Source: Stereum hirsutum FP-91666 SS1 (taxonomy: Eukaryota; Basidiomycota; Agaricomycetes; Russulales; Stereaceae). From it: a DNA stretch of 64,000 nt. The stretch covers positions 1,081,082 through 1,145,081 of the forward strand of contig NW_006763133.1 of assembly GCF_000264905.1 (NCBI RefSeq). Reading direction: 5' to 3'. Below the pieces are notes generated by a model. The model made no database searches, was not told the DNA's origin, and saw only the letters and a program-made list of their open reading frames with translations. This document shows, one piece after another, positions 32,701-45,875 of the stretch; the stretch's first letter is position 1; the number at the start of each line of letters is the position of its first letter. The translations under genes were made by a program, and so were the position numbers.

Positions 32701-35165
32701 AAATGGAAGTCGATGGTCACTCCTGGCTGTCTACCGCTAACAACGGAACAGTTCCCTACTGCAAACGAACTAGAGACGAGCTATGATGTGTTCTCGTACG
32801 ACTTCGTCGTCGATCCGGATACACAGAGTTTCTTGGTCAGGCAGCCCAGTAGCCCCAGCGGTGGGAAACAGTCGGGAGATGAGGCGAGAAGAGCGTGTGC
32901 GCTTGTGGTCATGAGGGGCATGATTGCGTTGAGGTTAGCACAGGGGTTTCAGTTCGTGTTGAGAGCGTCGAGTTCCACGGGCACGTCGACCCCAATTCAT
33001 ACCGCTACCGGTACTGGTACTGGTAGCGTCAGTGGTTCCTACTCCACCACAGCGAGCAACCAGGCCACCGCTGTCATCGACCCGGAATACGCCTCTGCAT
33101 CTCAACCGCACACCTCACACCGCTCAAAATCGTACATCTCAGACGAAGACAGGACACCGAAACCAGGCGGCGCGTCGGAGGCTCTGAAGTCGCAAGCGGA
33201 GCCGGTGTATCTGAGCATGAGCAACGAAATACATCGAATTTCGTACAACGGGGAACAGATACAGGTGAGGAGATATGTGAGAAGGATGCCGCATGCCGTG
33301 CCGTTTGATTATAAGTGTTTGATTTGGCCGAAGTTGGGGGTTGGGTATACGGAGTTGGAGACTTCGTTTACGGCCAGAGGGTTGGAAAGTTATGGTTGGA
33401 ACAGGTGCGCTAATTCTTTCGATGGTAGACGACAGGTTATTTGGCTGAATTTTCGTTGTAGGCTGGATATGTTGGTGGCAGGATATGAAGACCAGTTCAA
33501 CGAATCAGTACGCTACTGGCGTACACGCTTCATCGTCATTCCTAGCATGGACCCTCTGCCGCACAACACTGGCCCCGCAGGCGAGAAACTCAACGATGAA
33601 GAGATGCGTATCCTCGGCATCGAAAAGCTCGCGAACATTTTCTCCGGCCTACGGTGGCATCCTCCTTCGCAACAAAGCCAAAACAAGACCCTACCGCCCC
33701 TCCGTTTCCTCCCCACCGACCTTGGACCTTCTTCCTCTGTCCTCGATGAACATCTCATGGCCCAACTCGACGATATCCATGCCGCGGGCCCATTGCGCAA
33801 GAAAATGAAATCGGAGAGGGATATTGCGGATATGACTCTTGCTCAGATCGCCAAGGCGATGAGGGAGGAAGGGGGGGTGCCGATCAAGGAGCATAGGTGG
33901 CATAGGCAGCGGTATGTGGAGAGCTTTATTGGGTCGGAGTTTGTGAGTTGGATGGTCAGGGAGTTTAGGGATGTTTCGAGTAGGGAGCAGGGAACAGAAT
34001 GGGGGATCAAATTGCAGGATAGGGGATTGTTTGAGCATTGTACGGGGAGGCACAGCTTTTTAGATGGGTGAGTGCCCCTTCTTTTCTTTGTCAACTACAG
34101 AGGCGATACTAATTGGGGTTTCAGACATTACTTCTATCAGTTGAAAGGCGAATATGCGGCGGTGTCCACGCCAAGAAGACTATGGTTCAGAGACCGAGCC
34201 TCATTGATACCAGAAATGACTGAAGTTCATCCGCGCTCTGGACACTACCCTTCCAGTCTCCCGAAGGTGGTGGCTAAGAAACAGAAGAAACAACTCATCC
34301 TCAGTCAGCGCGTCGTTATCGACCTCGACCCTCACAAGGTTCGCCACGACCGCCTTTTTTTTGCGTCGAGTCGTACTAATTGCCCACGATATCTTCATAG
34401 AAATCAGACCAGGCTGAATGTGTTGTTCTCCATCACGATATAATCCACAACCCAGCCACCGTTTTCCACTTTGAACTGCATTGGATCGGCACCACTGCAC
34501 GCATGATCGAGGACGCCCTCCGAATATGGACGCGTACCATCGAGCGCTACGGCCTCAAGCTCGTCGAAGCCTACGTCACCCAAATATCCGACATCGCCAC
34601 TACGAACCCTTTCCAGTCTTGCTTCCCCGTCAGACTGGCCGTTCCACCGCCCATCGTGCTCGACCTCGCCTCAAGGGTGCCCGAGGGAACACACGTAGAC
34701 CGATACTTCGAATACGCACTACTCAGAAAGTTCGACTTCGTCCTGGATATAGAAGCATCGGGGCTCTATCCGCCTCACATCGACGCAATATATTCGTACC
34801 GTCGCTCACCCTTCACTTACTCCCAATTCGTTCATCGCTCCGGCGTTGCTTTCGTGCAAGTCCTCGGTGGCGCGCAAGGTTTCCTTTTCTTGACAAATAG
34901 GTTGATGGGGCCAGGGAGGTTCGCTGGCAGTGCGGCGAATCATCCTATGAACGAGAAACAGTTCAACAAGGAGAGGCCGGCCTTGGCGGCGGAGGAGCTG
35001 AGGAAGAGGTTACATCAGTTTTGTAAAGATAGGGATGGATTGAATAGGTTTTGGGACGACGAGTTGGCGGCGCTGGGACCGCCGGGGAGTAATGGAAGTG
35101 GGGCGGTATCTGCGGGAGCAGGGCAGCAGGCCGTGTCGGAGGAACCACCGCCACTTGCGATTTAG
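29776..35165 (+). CDS. IML1: Vacuolar membrane-associated protein Iml1 (DEPDC5 homologue)
   Basis: Eight exons: 29776-30066, 30133-30201, 30266-30451, 30519-31465, 31527-33404, 33462-34067, 34125-34338 and 34401-35165; the exon lengths sum to an unbroken frame of 1,651 residues. The N-terminal IML1 domain holds ADFVEFTFQDQYLGRNDMWR and the following VFYDRTEIDY block (about residues 120-260). RFVPRAKMHEIQMLGLLD spans the exon 4/5 junction. A disordered Ser-rich stretch covers about 570-780. GLESYGWNRLDMLVAGYEDQ appears only after removing a 57-base intron. The DEP domain is at about 1250-1335 (GSEFVSWMVREFRD). Length matches human DEPDC5 (about 1,600). With Npr2 and Npr3 it forms SEACIT/GATOR1, the GAP for the Rag-type GTPase that turns off TORC1 when amino acids are scarce. 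It acts at the vacuole. No key region is missing. The 3' end converges on NAA20. Confidence 0.96.
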
Positions 35166-35326
35166 AGTCGCTGACGGGTACTGTGGCGAGATTGTAAGGC
35201 GTGGCGACGGACTCATATTTCGTTTGTGCGCTCTTGTGTGTATTTGTAGAATGATGTATATACAGTGTAATGCGAGAAGAGCTGAACATTAAAAGTGAAC
35301 GAGGTCAGTGCCTCTTTTGGCGGGTA

Positions 35327-36415
35327 CTATGAGACGTCGTGTGCGCTAACGAGCATGTCGCGACCGTTCGGTCGTACGGATCGTCTCATTGGATCCCTAG
35401 ACAGTGGTTTTCGCATATCTACACGACACCAATGCCAAAGATCATCAGGAATAGCTCAATACACATTCACAAAAAGAAACAGATAAGGGAAACTCACCAA
35501 ACGCATCCTCCTCATCCTTCCCGCTCGCGCCCATTCCTAGGCTCCCATAATACTCTCGTACCCTCCGATACACACTATACCCCAAACCCTCGTACATTCC
35601 AATTGCGACCCCGTTCGCACAGCGTACGTATAGGTCGACAAAGAACCCATGATATGTCTCATCCGAGACACGCTCGAGAAGAGACATCATCTTGCGTGCG
35701 AGGGAAAGTCGGCGGTATTCGGGAGCGACAGTGAGGGCGGTTACGTGCCCGTGATGGTCTGTCGATTGACCTTCGGCTTTACCGAGCACTAGGAGGGGTA
35801 GTGCAAGTTCAGAAAACGGGTTGTGCGGATGGTTTGCCTCACAACCCACGAAGCACAATAGATAGAGGAAAGAGGGGGGACGGATAACAGACAAGGACGT
35901 ACCATATCCCATCAGCTTTCCTGAAGGTGCCTCCTGCACGCAGCACAAATCAGGCCAGCGTGCGAGGTATGTCAGATAGAATCCAATGCCATACTGCCCA
36001 TTTGAATGCCGTTCCCAATCCAGACATCGCGTAGAGCCGTGTCGACGGAGTTTGATTCACCGTGTCGTGCATGGCCGCGTTGGTTGTTTGGACATTCGAA
36101 TATATGGAGTACCGCCATGATGCGTGATATATTTGTTAGGTTTTGTTGCACAAATAAAGCATGTAAAAGCCATTGGATGGTCATAGTTGAAGCCGTCAGC
36201 AAACGGTCGTGAAAGGACAAATGGTGAATAGACAGAAATAGGTAGCAGTCGGACTCACAGTTTCAGTCCACAAGTCAAGATTGCTAGACACCACAGTGAG
36301 AGAATATTATTGGCAGTATGATGAGATGGGTAAAGCCACGGACGGAAGAAAGATGGGCGTACATGTTATTGAATTTAAACATATCTGTCGCGCGGAAAGG
36401 TCGGAGAACGGACAT
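35327..36415 (-). CDS. NAA20: NatB catalytic subunit, N-alpha-acetyltransferase 20
   Basis: Five exons, minus strand: 36363-36415, 36259-36283, 35903-35993, 35498-35788 and 35327-35418, giving 183 residues. Splicing restores the start MSVLRPFRATDMFKFNNINL and then WTETYGIGFYLTYLARWP, both diagnostic of Naa20. Exon 2 is only 25 bases. The GNAT fold contains HGHVTALTVAPEYRRLSLA, where RRLSLA is the acetyl-CoA loop (RRxGxA in many relatives, Ser in place of Gly here), and MYEGLGYSVYRRVREYY. NatB acetylates nascent proteins beginning Met-Asp, Met-Glu or Met-Asn, cotranslationally at the ribosome with the Naa25 auxiliary subunit. Length equals that of the yeast and human enzymes. Stops of IML1 and NAA20 are about 160 bases apart. 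Confidence 0.95.
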
Positions 36416-36784
36416 CGTGAAGTATGCAAGGGATCTTATGAGTAGGATGCTGCAGATGTTATATGAGGAACTGAGTCCTATAGTCGAAGTGGGGAAGGAT
36501 GCAACAGCCTACAGGTGTACACAACGAGGAAGTGTGGCGAGCAACCGAATCGGACTTGTTCCGGAAAACTCCGATATGCCGTGAGTTCCGTGTACACAAT
36601 CTCTACCATATCCCTCGATACCTGCCAATTCGATCTGCCATCTGTGAAGGTACGTCGGTCTGCTCGTTCGTATGTATTCCCTCCAAACTTGTCATTAACT
36701 AGCCAGCACTTTGGAATCGCAGACGCGGATCGTGCAATAAAACATTGCCGCTGAACCTGTTTCGCAAGCGCACTCAGGCTGGGT
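36416..36784. promoter_or_regulatory. Divergent promoter, NAA20 / F-box-like gene
   Basis: 369 bases between the NAA20 ATG and the proposed start of the plus-strand F-box-like gene. No gene is supported within it and no distinct motif was identified. Confidence 0.45.
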
Positions 36785-38435
36785 ATGGATGCGAGTGTAA
36801 ACAAAGAGATAAGGACGACCGTTTCTGCAGCGGATTTTGACTCCAGCGTAAGCATTTTCTTACTCCTGTTATGAATCGTATCTTACCCGCATAGCTACAG
36901 TCTTCAAGCTCTCCTGCGCGAATGGCATTCCTGATGATATGCGACAGAGCATCGAGCCATTTCGAACCCGAACAGCTGCGAGAGTTCATCGCTGCTGGCG
37001 AATCCGAAGTACAACGACTCGACCGCGCTTCGTTAGAGATCGCCCGTCAACGTGATTTTGTAATATCCAAAATCAAACAGTGGCGCAATGATCTCTGTCC
37101 CACTCGTCGCTTGCCCCCCGAGATTCTCGCCGAAATCTTCCTCCAATGGGTACAACAGAATTACTATTCATCCTGTCTTCTCCTCCATACTCCTTTCGTG
37201 CTTGCGCAGGTGTGCTCGACCTGGAGAAAGGTGGTCTACAACACGCCCGCCCTCTGGACAGAGATACACCTGGTCAGACGCCACTCCAAGTCTGATCAAT
37301 TCATCACACACGACTGGATAGACATGTTCGAGATGTATCTTGATCGTTCAAAAGTCTTACCCATCTTCGTGACGCTTTCGACGGATTTACTTGAAGCGGT
37401 ACCCAAAGGATTCCCACGATTTTTTGAAGCTCTTCGTCCACACATCACCAGAATCCGGTCTTTAAAAATCGCCTCTCCCATCTCAATTTACAATATTTTG
37501 AAGAGTCTTCCCACTGCTATGGTGTCGTGGTCTGTCTTGCGGACCATATCGTTCACAATCTGGGACACAGCTGAGCCAGTTGCCGAATCCCATCTTCCCT
37601 TCACGACTTTCTCAAATGCTCCCCAATTGCGAGAGGTAGAACTTGGGGGCACACGGCGAAGTTAGCGAACGATCCCTGCAGAAGATGGCTCTTCCGTGGT
37701 CACAGATCACGAAACTCGATAGGACAGGCTTGTTTGATCGTGGTCGCAAAATTTTATTCCAAGCGCCTGCACTCGAACACTGCTTTCTGCGTACTGTTCT
37801 CCCCTGGACCGATACTCCTGTGACCACGTCACACCTTCCTGTTCAAACATTTCCTGCTTTGAAAACCTTCGTCGTGTCACTGGTATGCGGCGATGAGGGA
37901 GGATGATTCGGTGGAAAGCACAGCACGATTTTTCTAGCCCTTGAATATGCCCGCGCTCACGACGCTCGAAATCACATCGAGTAGAATTCACGAAGTTGGT
38001 GTTGCCGAGGAATGGATATACTTGTTATATTCGCGATCCGGCTCGACCCTAACTCATCTGTCCGTTGACGGCATTAAATTCGGGAATGGAGGGATTACAC
38101 GAATTCTTGGACATCTTCCTGCCCTCGAAAGTTTACGCACCGCCCTCACGCATATCGCTTACACTGACGAAATCTTTCTCGCCCTTCGATACCGCGAAAC
38201 TTCCTCTGTCTCGTCTCAGGACGTGATCATTGACATGATACTGTCGCGATGGTGGTCAGACGAGGAGCTCACAAACGTGCACCCTGCGGTGTCCAGGTGG
38301 AAGAGAATAGCGTTGGCCTGGAGGAAAAAGACGATATTTGACCAGGCTCAACTTGCACAGCTTGTCAGATGTAGAGAAGAGGGGTTGGATGTATGTGTGC
38401 ACGGCATGCCGACGGCCGGTCTTCGTGCTCAATGA
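36785..38435 (+). CDS. F-box-like protein, possibly intronised or a pseudogene
   Basis: Best model: exons 36785-36847, 36895-37635, 37682-37882 and 37938-38435, giving 500 residues. The N-terminal helix FEPEQLREFIAAGESEVQRL precedes the F-box-like region LPPEILAEIFLQWVQQ with TPFVLAQVCSTWRKVVYNTP; the C-terminus is RWWSDEELTNVHPAV, then RCREEGLDVCVHGMP. It is a clear paralogue of the gene at 17.5 kb. Read without introns 2 and 3 it has a frame break near 37650 (a GGGGG run), a second shift, and a TAG at 37935 where the paralogue has CAG (FFQPL). Introns of 46 bases (GTAGAA to CTGCAG) and 55 bases (GTATGC to TTTTTCTAG) remove all of these and keep frame. Both proposed introns still align with coding sequence of the intronless paralogue. 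So it is either newly spliced or a pseudogene that happens to allow splicing. Like other F-box proteins it would act in an SCF ubiquitin ligase. Confidence 0.6.
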
Positions 38436-38754
38436 TTGCCCAAGTGACCATACGTACTCTGGCTGTCTCAAAGCAGACGCCATACCGTTGAATCCGAACG
38501 GATCCCGACAGATTTCATAGACAATGGAATGCAGGTACCGGTGTTGAGCACTGAATGCTATATATATCAGGTATGCCTCATAAAGAAAACAGATGGAAGG
38601 TTTGCGCCCTACAGTGGTAAAATAAAAAGGATTCTGTCCGTCCATTCGCACATTGTCAATCTATACCACAACAAACATATCCCAATAAGTCCAAGGAAAC
38701 GAAGAAATCCAAGCACGCTCTTTGCAGCAGGGTAGCGGAATCCAATGGCTGAAA
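38436..38754. other. Convergent intergenic spacer
   Basis: 319 bases between the stops of the F-box-like gene and the guanylyltransferase. No gene is seen; it should hold both 3' ends. Confidence 0.6.
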
Positions 38755-40177
38755 CTAGATCAAGCTCTTCCAACCAGCATCCTTGACCTTCTTTACAAGA
38801 CGCTTGACTTCTTGCGAACGCGCGCGAGTCGTGATCAAAAGAGTGTCGGGCATGTCGACGACGACAAGATCGTCAACACCCAAACAGGCGACCAGGCGTC
38901 CTGATCCGGGGACGATGATACCGCCAGCAACTTGTTCGGTGAGAACTGAAGACCGTTGTCAGCGTATAATTAATGTTATGAATGAGTATGCGAGAGCGTA
39001 CCGAGGCTAGTATCGCCGAGAACACGAGATTGGTTGGATTCGGCGGGAAGGAGATCTGCCAAAGAAGAAAAGTCCCCAACATCGTCCCAACCTAGACGGA
39101 CAGGCTCAGTACATAATCTCATGACCAACCTACACGCGTCGACGTACCGAATGTAGCTGGCACGACGGCAACTCTTCCCTCAGCTGCAGCAGGCTCTGCC
39201 ACCGCATTATCGATGGGGATCTTCTCTAACCCTGGCCATATCTCCTCCAAAGCCTTAGCCCTAAGGCTCTCGTCATCCCAAACCTTTGCAATATTCGTTA
39301 GACCCTCCTCCATCTCCGGCAAGTATTGCTTGAGGAGCTTCATAAGGAAAGCAGCTTTCACGACGAACATTCCGGCATTCCAACGGTAATTTCCAGTGTT
39401 GATGTATGCCGCTGCTGTCCTTGCATCAGGCTTCTCTTTGAACGAGGAAACGATCCTCGCATTGGGAGCCTCATCCACCTCAAGCCTCTCCCCGAGACGA
39501 ATGTAACCAAAGCCAGTGGATGGATGTGCGGGGGCTATACCGATGGTGACTAGGTAATCCTTCTTCGCCACCTCGACGGCCTCTGAGACCGCGCTAAGGA
39601 AGGCGTCGTCACCGGAGATCATATGGTCCGCTGCGAAACTACCAATAACAGCATTGGGATCACGGCGGACAAGGATGGCTGCGGCCAGACCGATGGCGGC
39701 CATAGAATCTTTCGGTCCCGGCTCGCAGAAGAGGTTGTGGGGAAGGAGGTCGGGAAGCTGCGCTGCAATGCTCTTCATGTGGCCTGAGCCGGCGACAATG
39801 GTAGTCCGAGCGGGGGAAGTGAGAGGGAGGAGACGGTCCCATGTCGCCTGGATAAGACTGCGCCCTTGAAGTGTAACGTCCAGGAGGAACTTAGGGTGGT
39901 TCTCGCGCGAGAGCGGCCAAAGACGGGTCCCGGCGCCACCAGCGGGAATGACGACGTAAAAGCCAGGTATTTCACGGATAGGACCGTTAAATGGTTGAGA
40001 GGCATTATTACCTAAGGGGGAGGGGGCATGTATGGATGCAGGGGTAGCAGCGGAGGGTATCGTTGACGGGGAGAGGAAGGGAGACCTGGCACGAAGCTGA
40101 GGGGAGCCGGGAACGGGTGTCACGAAGCCCGGCGTCGTAAAGCCTGGCGTCGTGAGTCCTCGGGATACATTTTGATT
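38755..40177 (-). CDS. ManC-type mannose-1-phosphate guanylyltransferase (5' exon unresolved)
   Basis: Exons on the minus strand: about 39148-40177, 39002-39091 and 38755-38945. The main exon is open upstream but has no in-frame ATG before the catalytic motif. A CACAG acceptor at 40178-40182 fits the frame, so a short first exon is missing; the start is not solved. The N-terminal 45 residues are Pro/Ser/Thr-rich (SRGLTTPGFTTPGF). Then comes FYVVIPAGGAGTRLWPLSRE, the nucleotidyltransferase signature in its ManC form (GGAGTRLWPLSR), where the usual fungal Psa1 type has GGFGTRLRPLT. FKEKPD and the NYRWNAGMF segment bind sugar phosphate in this family, and the C-terminal WDDVGDFSSLADLL is also ManC-like. 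The enzyme makes GDP-mannose from GTP and mannose-1-phosphate for glycosylation and wall mannan. No isomerase domain is fused. Confidence 0.88.
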
Positions 40178-40310
40178 CTGTGGTGGGCCATGAGTACAAT
40201 TTACGAGCGAGCAGAAGGATCGGAAAAGTATGAAGATAGTGTCATTTCACAATGCAGCCGTCTTCTAGGACGACGAGCTCTTTCTATGCCCGCCAAATTA
40301 ACGTGTGTGA

Positions 40311-40318
40311 TCACGTGA
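40311..40318. promoter_or_regulatory. TCACGTGA palindrome
   Basis: A bHLH E-box-type palindrome (TCACGTGA) about 130 bases upstream of the visible guanylyltransferase coding sequence and about 70 bases beyond the stop of the small coiled-coil gene. Assignment to either gene is inference from position. Confidence 0.35.
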
Positions 40319-40385
40319 CATTTACAGCACGATCATGGTTATCTTTGGATGCAAGAGGATAGTCAGGAGGTCGGTGAACGTGTGT

Positions 40386-40866
40386 TTATATGGAGGAGGA
40401 AGACTCCTCCTACCCGAGAGCAGACCGACCAAGACATATTGCCACGTAGTGATGAAGTATGCAGCAAATACGTGCCGCCTGCGACGAACATCCCGATGGT
40501 CCGAGATGACCTCTTTCGATGACCCGACGCGAAAAATGCGAATGGAAACCCTCACCTGCTGCTGTTGCATCCCGTCCCGCACCTGGCGTTCCAGAGAATG
40601 ATTCGCCTGCCTGAGTTCCGTGCACTCCTGACGAAGTTCCGCAATCTCTGCGGTCTAGTAAACGTACCACTTAGAATTGGTTCATGACTATACTAATACT
40701 GAGCTCATTGGCGTACCGACTTCTGCACTACATCCATTATCTGCTTAAACATGTCCTCCACTCCAAAAGCGCTGGCAGTTGACACGCTAACCGGTTTCTG
40801 GGCCGCATCTTCCTGGGCCTGCCCAGGTATGACCTTGCGAGCTGCAGAAGCGATTGTCGAGGCCAT
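40386..40866 (-). CDS. Small coiled-coil protein of unknown function
   Basis: Three exons, minus strand: 40717-40866, 40556-40654 and 40386-40409, giving 90 residues with all joins in phase 0. It starts MASTIASAARKVIPGQAQ. A helical block follows: FGVEDMFKQIMDVVQKS (residues about 34-50) runs into TAEIAELRQECTELRQANHS (51-70), a short coiled coil ending in a Gln run. The last exon encodes only EESSSSI, so the final join is the weakest part; without it the frame reads on through unlikely sequence. There is no signal peptide or membrane segment. I do not recognise a family; a small subunit or adaptor role would be a guess. It lies between ManC and ELP3, all on the minus strand. Confidence 0.68.
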
Positions 40867-41321
40867 TTCAAGGACAAGACACGAGTGAGGTGTTACGATG
40901 GGTGACTACCGTAGATAAGAGGGAAAAGGAGTGGATTGGGGTTGGAATGCTGGTGGACGTTTTTATAGACGATGAAAGCGGCGGTTGAGAGTCTCGAAGG
41001 GACAACCGCGGATTTTGTCGCGCCGCGTAGATCGAACGCCACACACATCGCTGTGGCGGACAATTGTGAGATAACTTGACACAGCCGACGACTGTGGGCT
41101 GGAGGACCGAGACAGAACGGTTCGTGAAACCGTGCGCTGCAGTTTCCTACATGCAAGTCTCACACCAATGTTAGGGATCAATCGATGTGCTCTGGACTAG
41201 TCTTGATTGCATACATGCCGCTGTATACAAAGACAGATTCCAGGATGATACAGAGGGCGAGTACTACATGTATACATAGGCAATACATCAAAGAACACTA
41301 AACCTACTTTTGATACAACAA
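40867..41321. other. Spacer between small coiled-coil gene and ELP3
   Basis: 455 bases. It should hold the promoter of the minus-strand small gene and the 3' untranslated region of ELP3. No gene or clear motif is seen. Confidence 0.5.
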
Positions 41322-43616
<2,295 letters not shown>

Positions 43617-45875
43617 AGTATTGGACGCTGGGTGGAAGAGGATACAGGAGTACTGCTTGCAATGTTTTCACCGGTGGCGAACTCAAGATTGTACTTCAGT
43701 GTACACGGAGAGAGCCTGATATAAGAACAATAACGGTCAAGCTTGAGCTAGGTGATATAGCAGGGTAGATCGATAGAAAACAAGACAAGCGGATGCGGAG
43801 AAGGCAAGCAAATATTTGCTTGCAATGAAATTCAGCGGCTCGCCACTCGTGGGAATAGATTGGCCGTGAGACGACTCTATTGGAGTAACTTTGTGCGCCG
43901 TGCAGTTGGGAAAGTCATGTGCACAAGTGCAACCTGAGTATTGTGTGGCGCCCACGCATGAGTGGCGAACATTCTTCCTTGAATCTTTGCAAGCTCTCAC
44001 GAAACTCTCACTCAAAAACTCAACTTAGAGATACCGCAGTATAAGTTATGTGACCATGAACGTTCTATAACAGCCGCAAAATACGGGGATGCGTAGGCGG
44101 ACGAATCTCACCGGCCCGAGTTGAGGTCACTTCCCTTGAAGCTCGAAGGACGTTCCCGGGGCGGTCTCTGTCATACCATCAACAGCGTATAGGCAGACGC
44201 CAGTCGTAAGGTCCGCCCCGACCCCCGAAAATATTGTCATCGTATAAGCGTACCTTCAGATTATTTTCACTCGTTTGACGAAGGCTATGAAGATATCTGT
44301 GTTATACCTCGTCTTGACACAGCCCCACCACTCACGACGCAGGCAGCGCAACGAACAAGTTTAATAGCGGCTGGTCTGACAAGCTCAAAAGCTGACGGTA
44401 TGCGCCAAGAGCAATGTATCGATCTGCATACAAATGTCAAAATAAAATAAGATGTGCAAAAATCTAAGAGCAAGAAAAGGCATCACACGTCGAGCGTTAT
44501 GACGGTGAAGAGCAATAATTCACGGATAGATTGATTGCTCACCAAGTTCATCAGCACCGTTCCTTTGCTGACGACCGTCCAAAATAGTATTGGACGCATA
44601 CTGTGATGCCCCTGAACAGAATTGGCCTGGTCAAGAGCACTGTTACACTGTACATCCAGAGTCAGCGATGAAAGATGAACTTAGTACCACAGCTACCGTG
44701 GCATTGGGCTTTTAGCGCGCCAGATCGCCGTATTACTATGGGATGAAGCTTGAAGCGCAGTCAAGGGCGGAATTGCATCGCCCAATATAACCTAGCCGGC
44801 ACAAACATACAGTTATGTTCGTGAGAAGGGGCTTGATTTGGTACCAAGTGGAAAACAGATCGGAAGCGGTAAGAGATGTGGACTTCTCGTGAGCTGAGTG
44901 TATTCTTTGTCGAAGAACGACGCAACGGCATCTTTCTCATGGTAGCTGAAGAGACTCACCTAGCGTTACAACGATGAGCTTCGGCTCATCACCACTCCCA
45001 CTCCACGCTCACATTGGACTTGTAACCCTTAAATCTGTATATTTCTTTCGGCTTTTCAGTGCGCTGCGAGGATATAGCGTGCCGCACGGAGCACTGCACC
45101 CGAGTATGTCGCTGGATCTCGCTGGAATCAAGACGGCCGACAAGAGACAAGGAGCGCCGAGTGAGAGACTGATAAGTAAAGCCTAGCTGCTGATATCCAT
45201 ACAAAGCATAGGGCGTCGACGAGAAGGTGAGCAGTGACGGAGCCCCGCAGAGACTATCGTTATGACAGGAGAAACGAACGTTGGATTCAGGTCGCAAACG
45301 GGTACGGAACCAGCCTTAGCCCGACAGTGCGGTTTCTGATGCCAGAAAAACATTCAAGGATAAACCGCGATCATCCTTCATAATGACAAGTTATTCAGAG
45401 GGTGAAAAGGAGTGATGATACCTGTTTACTGTAAGTCGTCTAAGACTGACTGAATAATTGTCCAGCGATCCCAAGGTTTACGACTAGCCTCGGGTAAAGC
45501 CCGCCGTGACAGGATAAAACGGACGAGCCGGTTAGAACAGCCAGCGTTTCATGGAGCATGAAGGCGCAAAATGAGCTAAAATAATCATGGAGACTTTCGG
45601 GGCTCGAGGTACGGACTCGGGGAGGCATTCGGGTTGAAGCGCTGAAGATGTTGTTGCCGATCTTTGTATTTCCAATTCTGCGAATGAGCGTGAGACCTAC
45701 CTACCTAATTTAACGTACCAAATATTCGGAAGTTTCAAATTTGGCCTGACGTGGAGAATTGCTAGTAGTCGCGCGAGGACGCCCCTCATCCCCAAACAAC
45801 TCCTAGACTTCGGGGACAAACGACTTCTATATTCATCAAGAACGGCCGCCCTCCAAACGTTCTCGCTGGCCAGTT
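43617..45875. other. Divergent intergenic region, no supported gene
   Basis: 2.26 kb between the starts of ELP3 and the apyrase gene. Frames are short on both strands and none has coding character or a family motif. It is unusually long for a promoter region here, so it may contain a decayed element, but I found no inverted or direct terminal repeats. Confidence 0.5.

Noticed and set aside
43617..45875. Possible transposon in the long ELP3/apyrase spacer
   Set aside because: No terminal inverted or direct repeats, target duplication or transposase-like frame could be found by eye.
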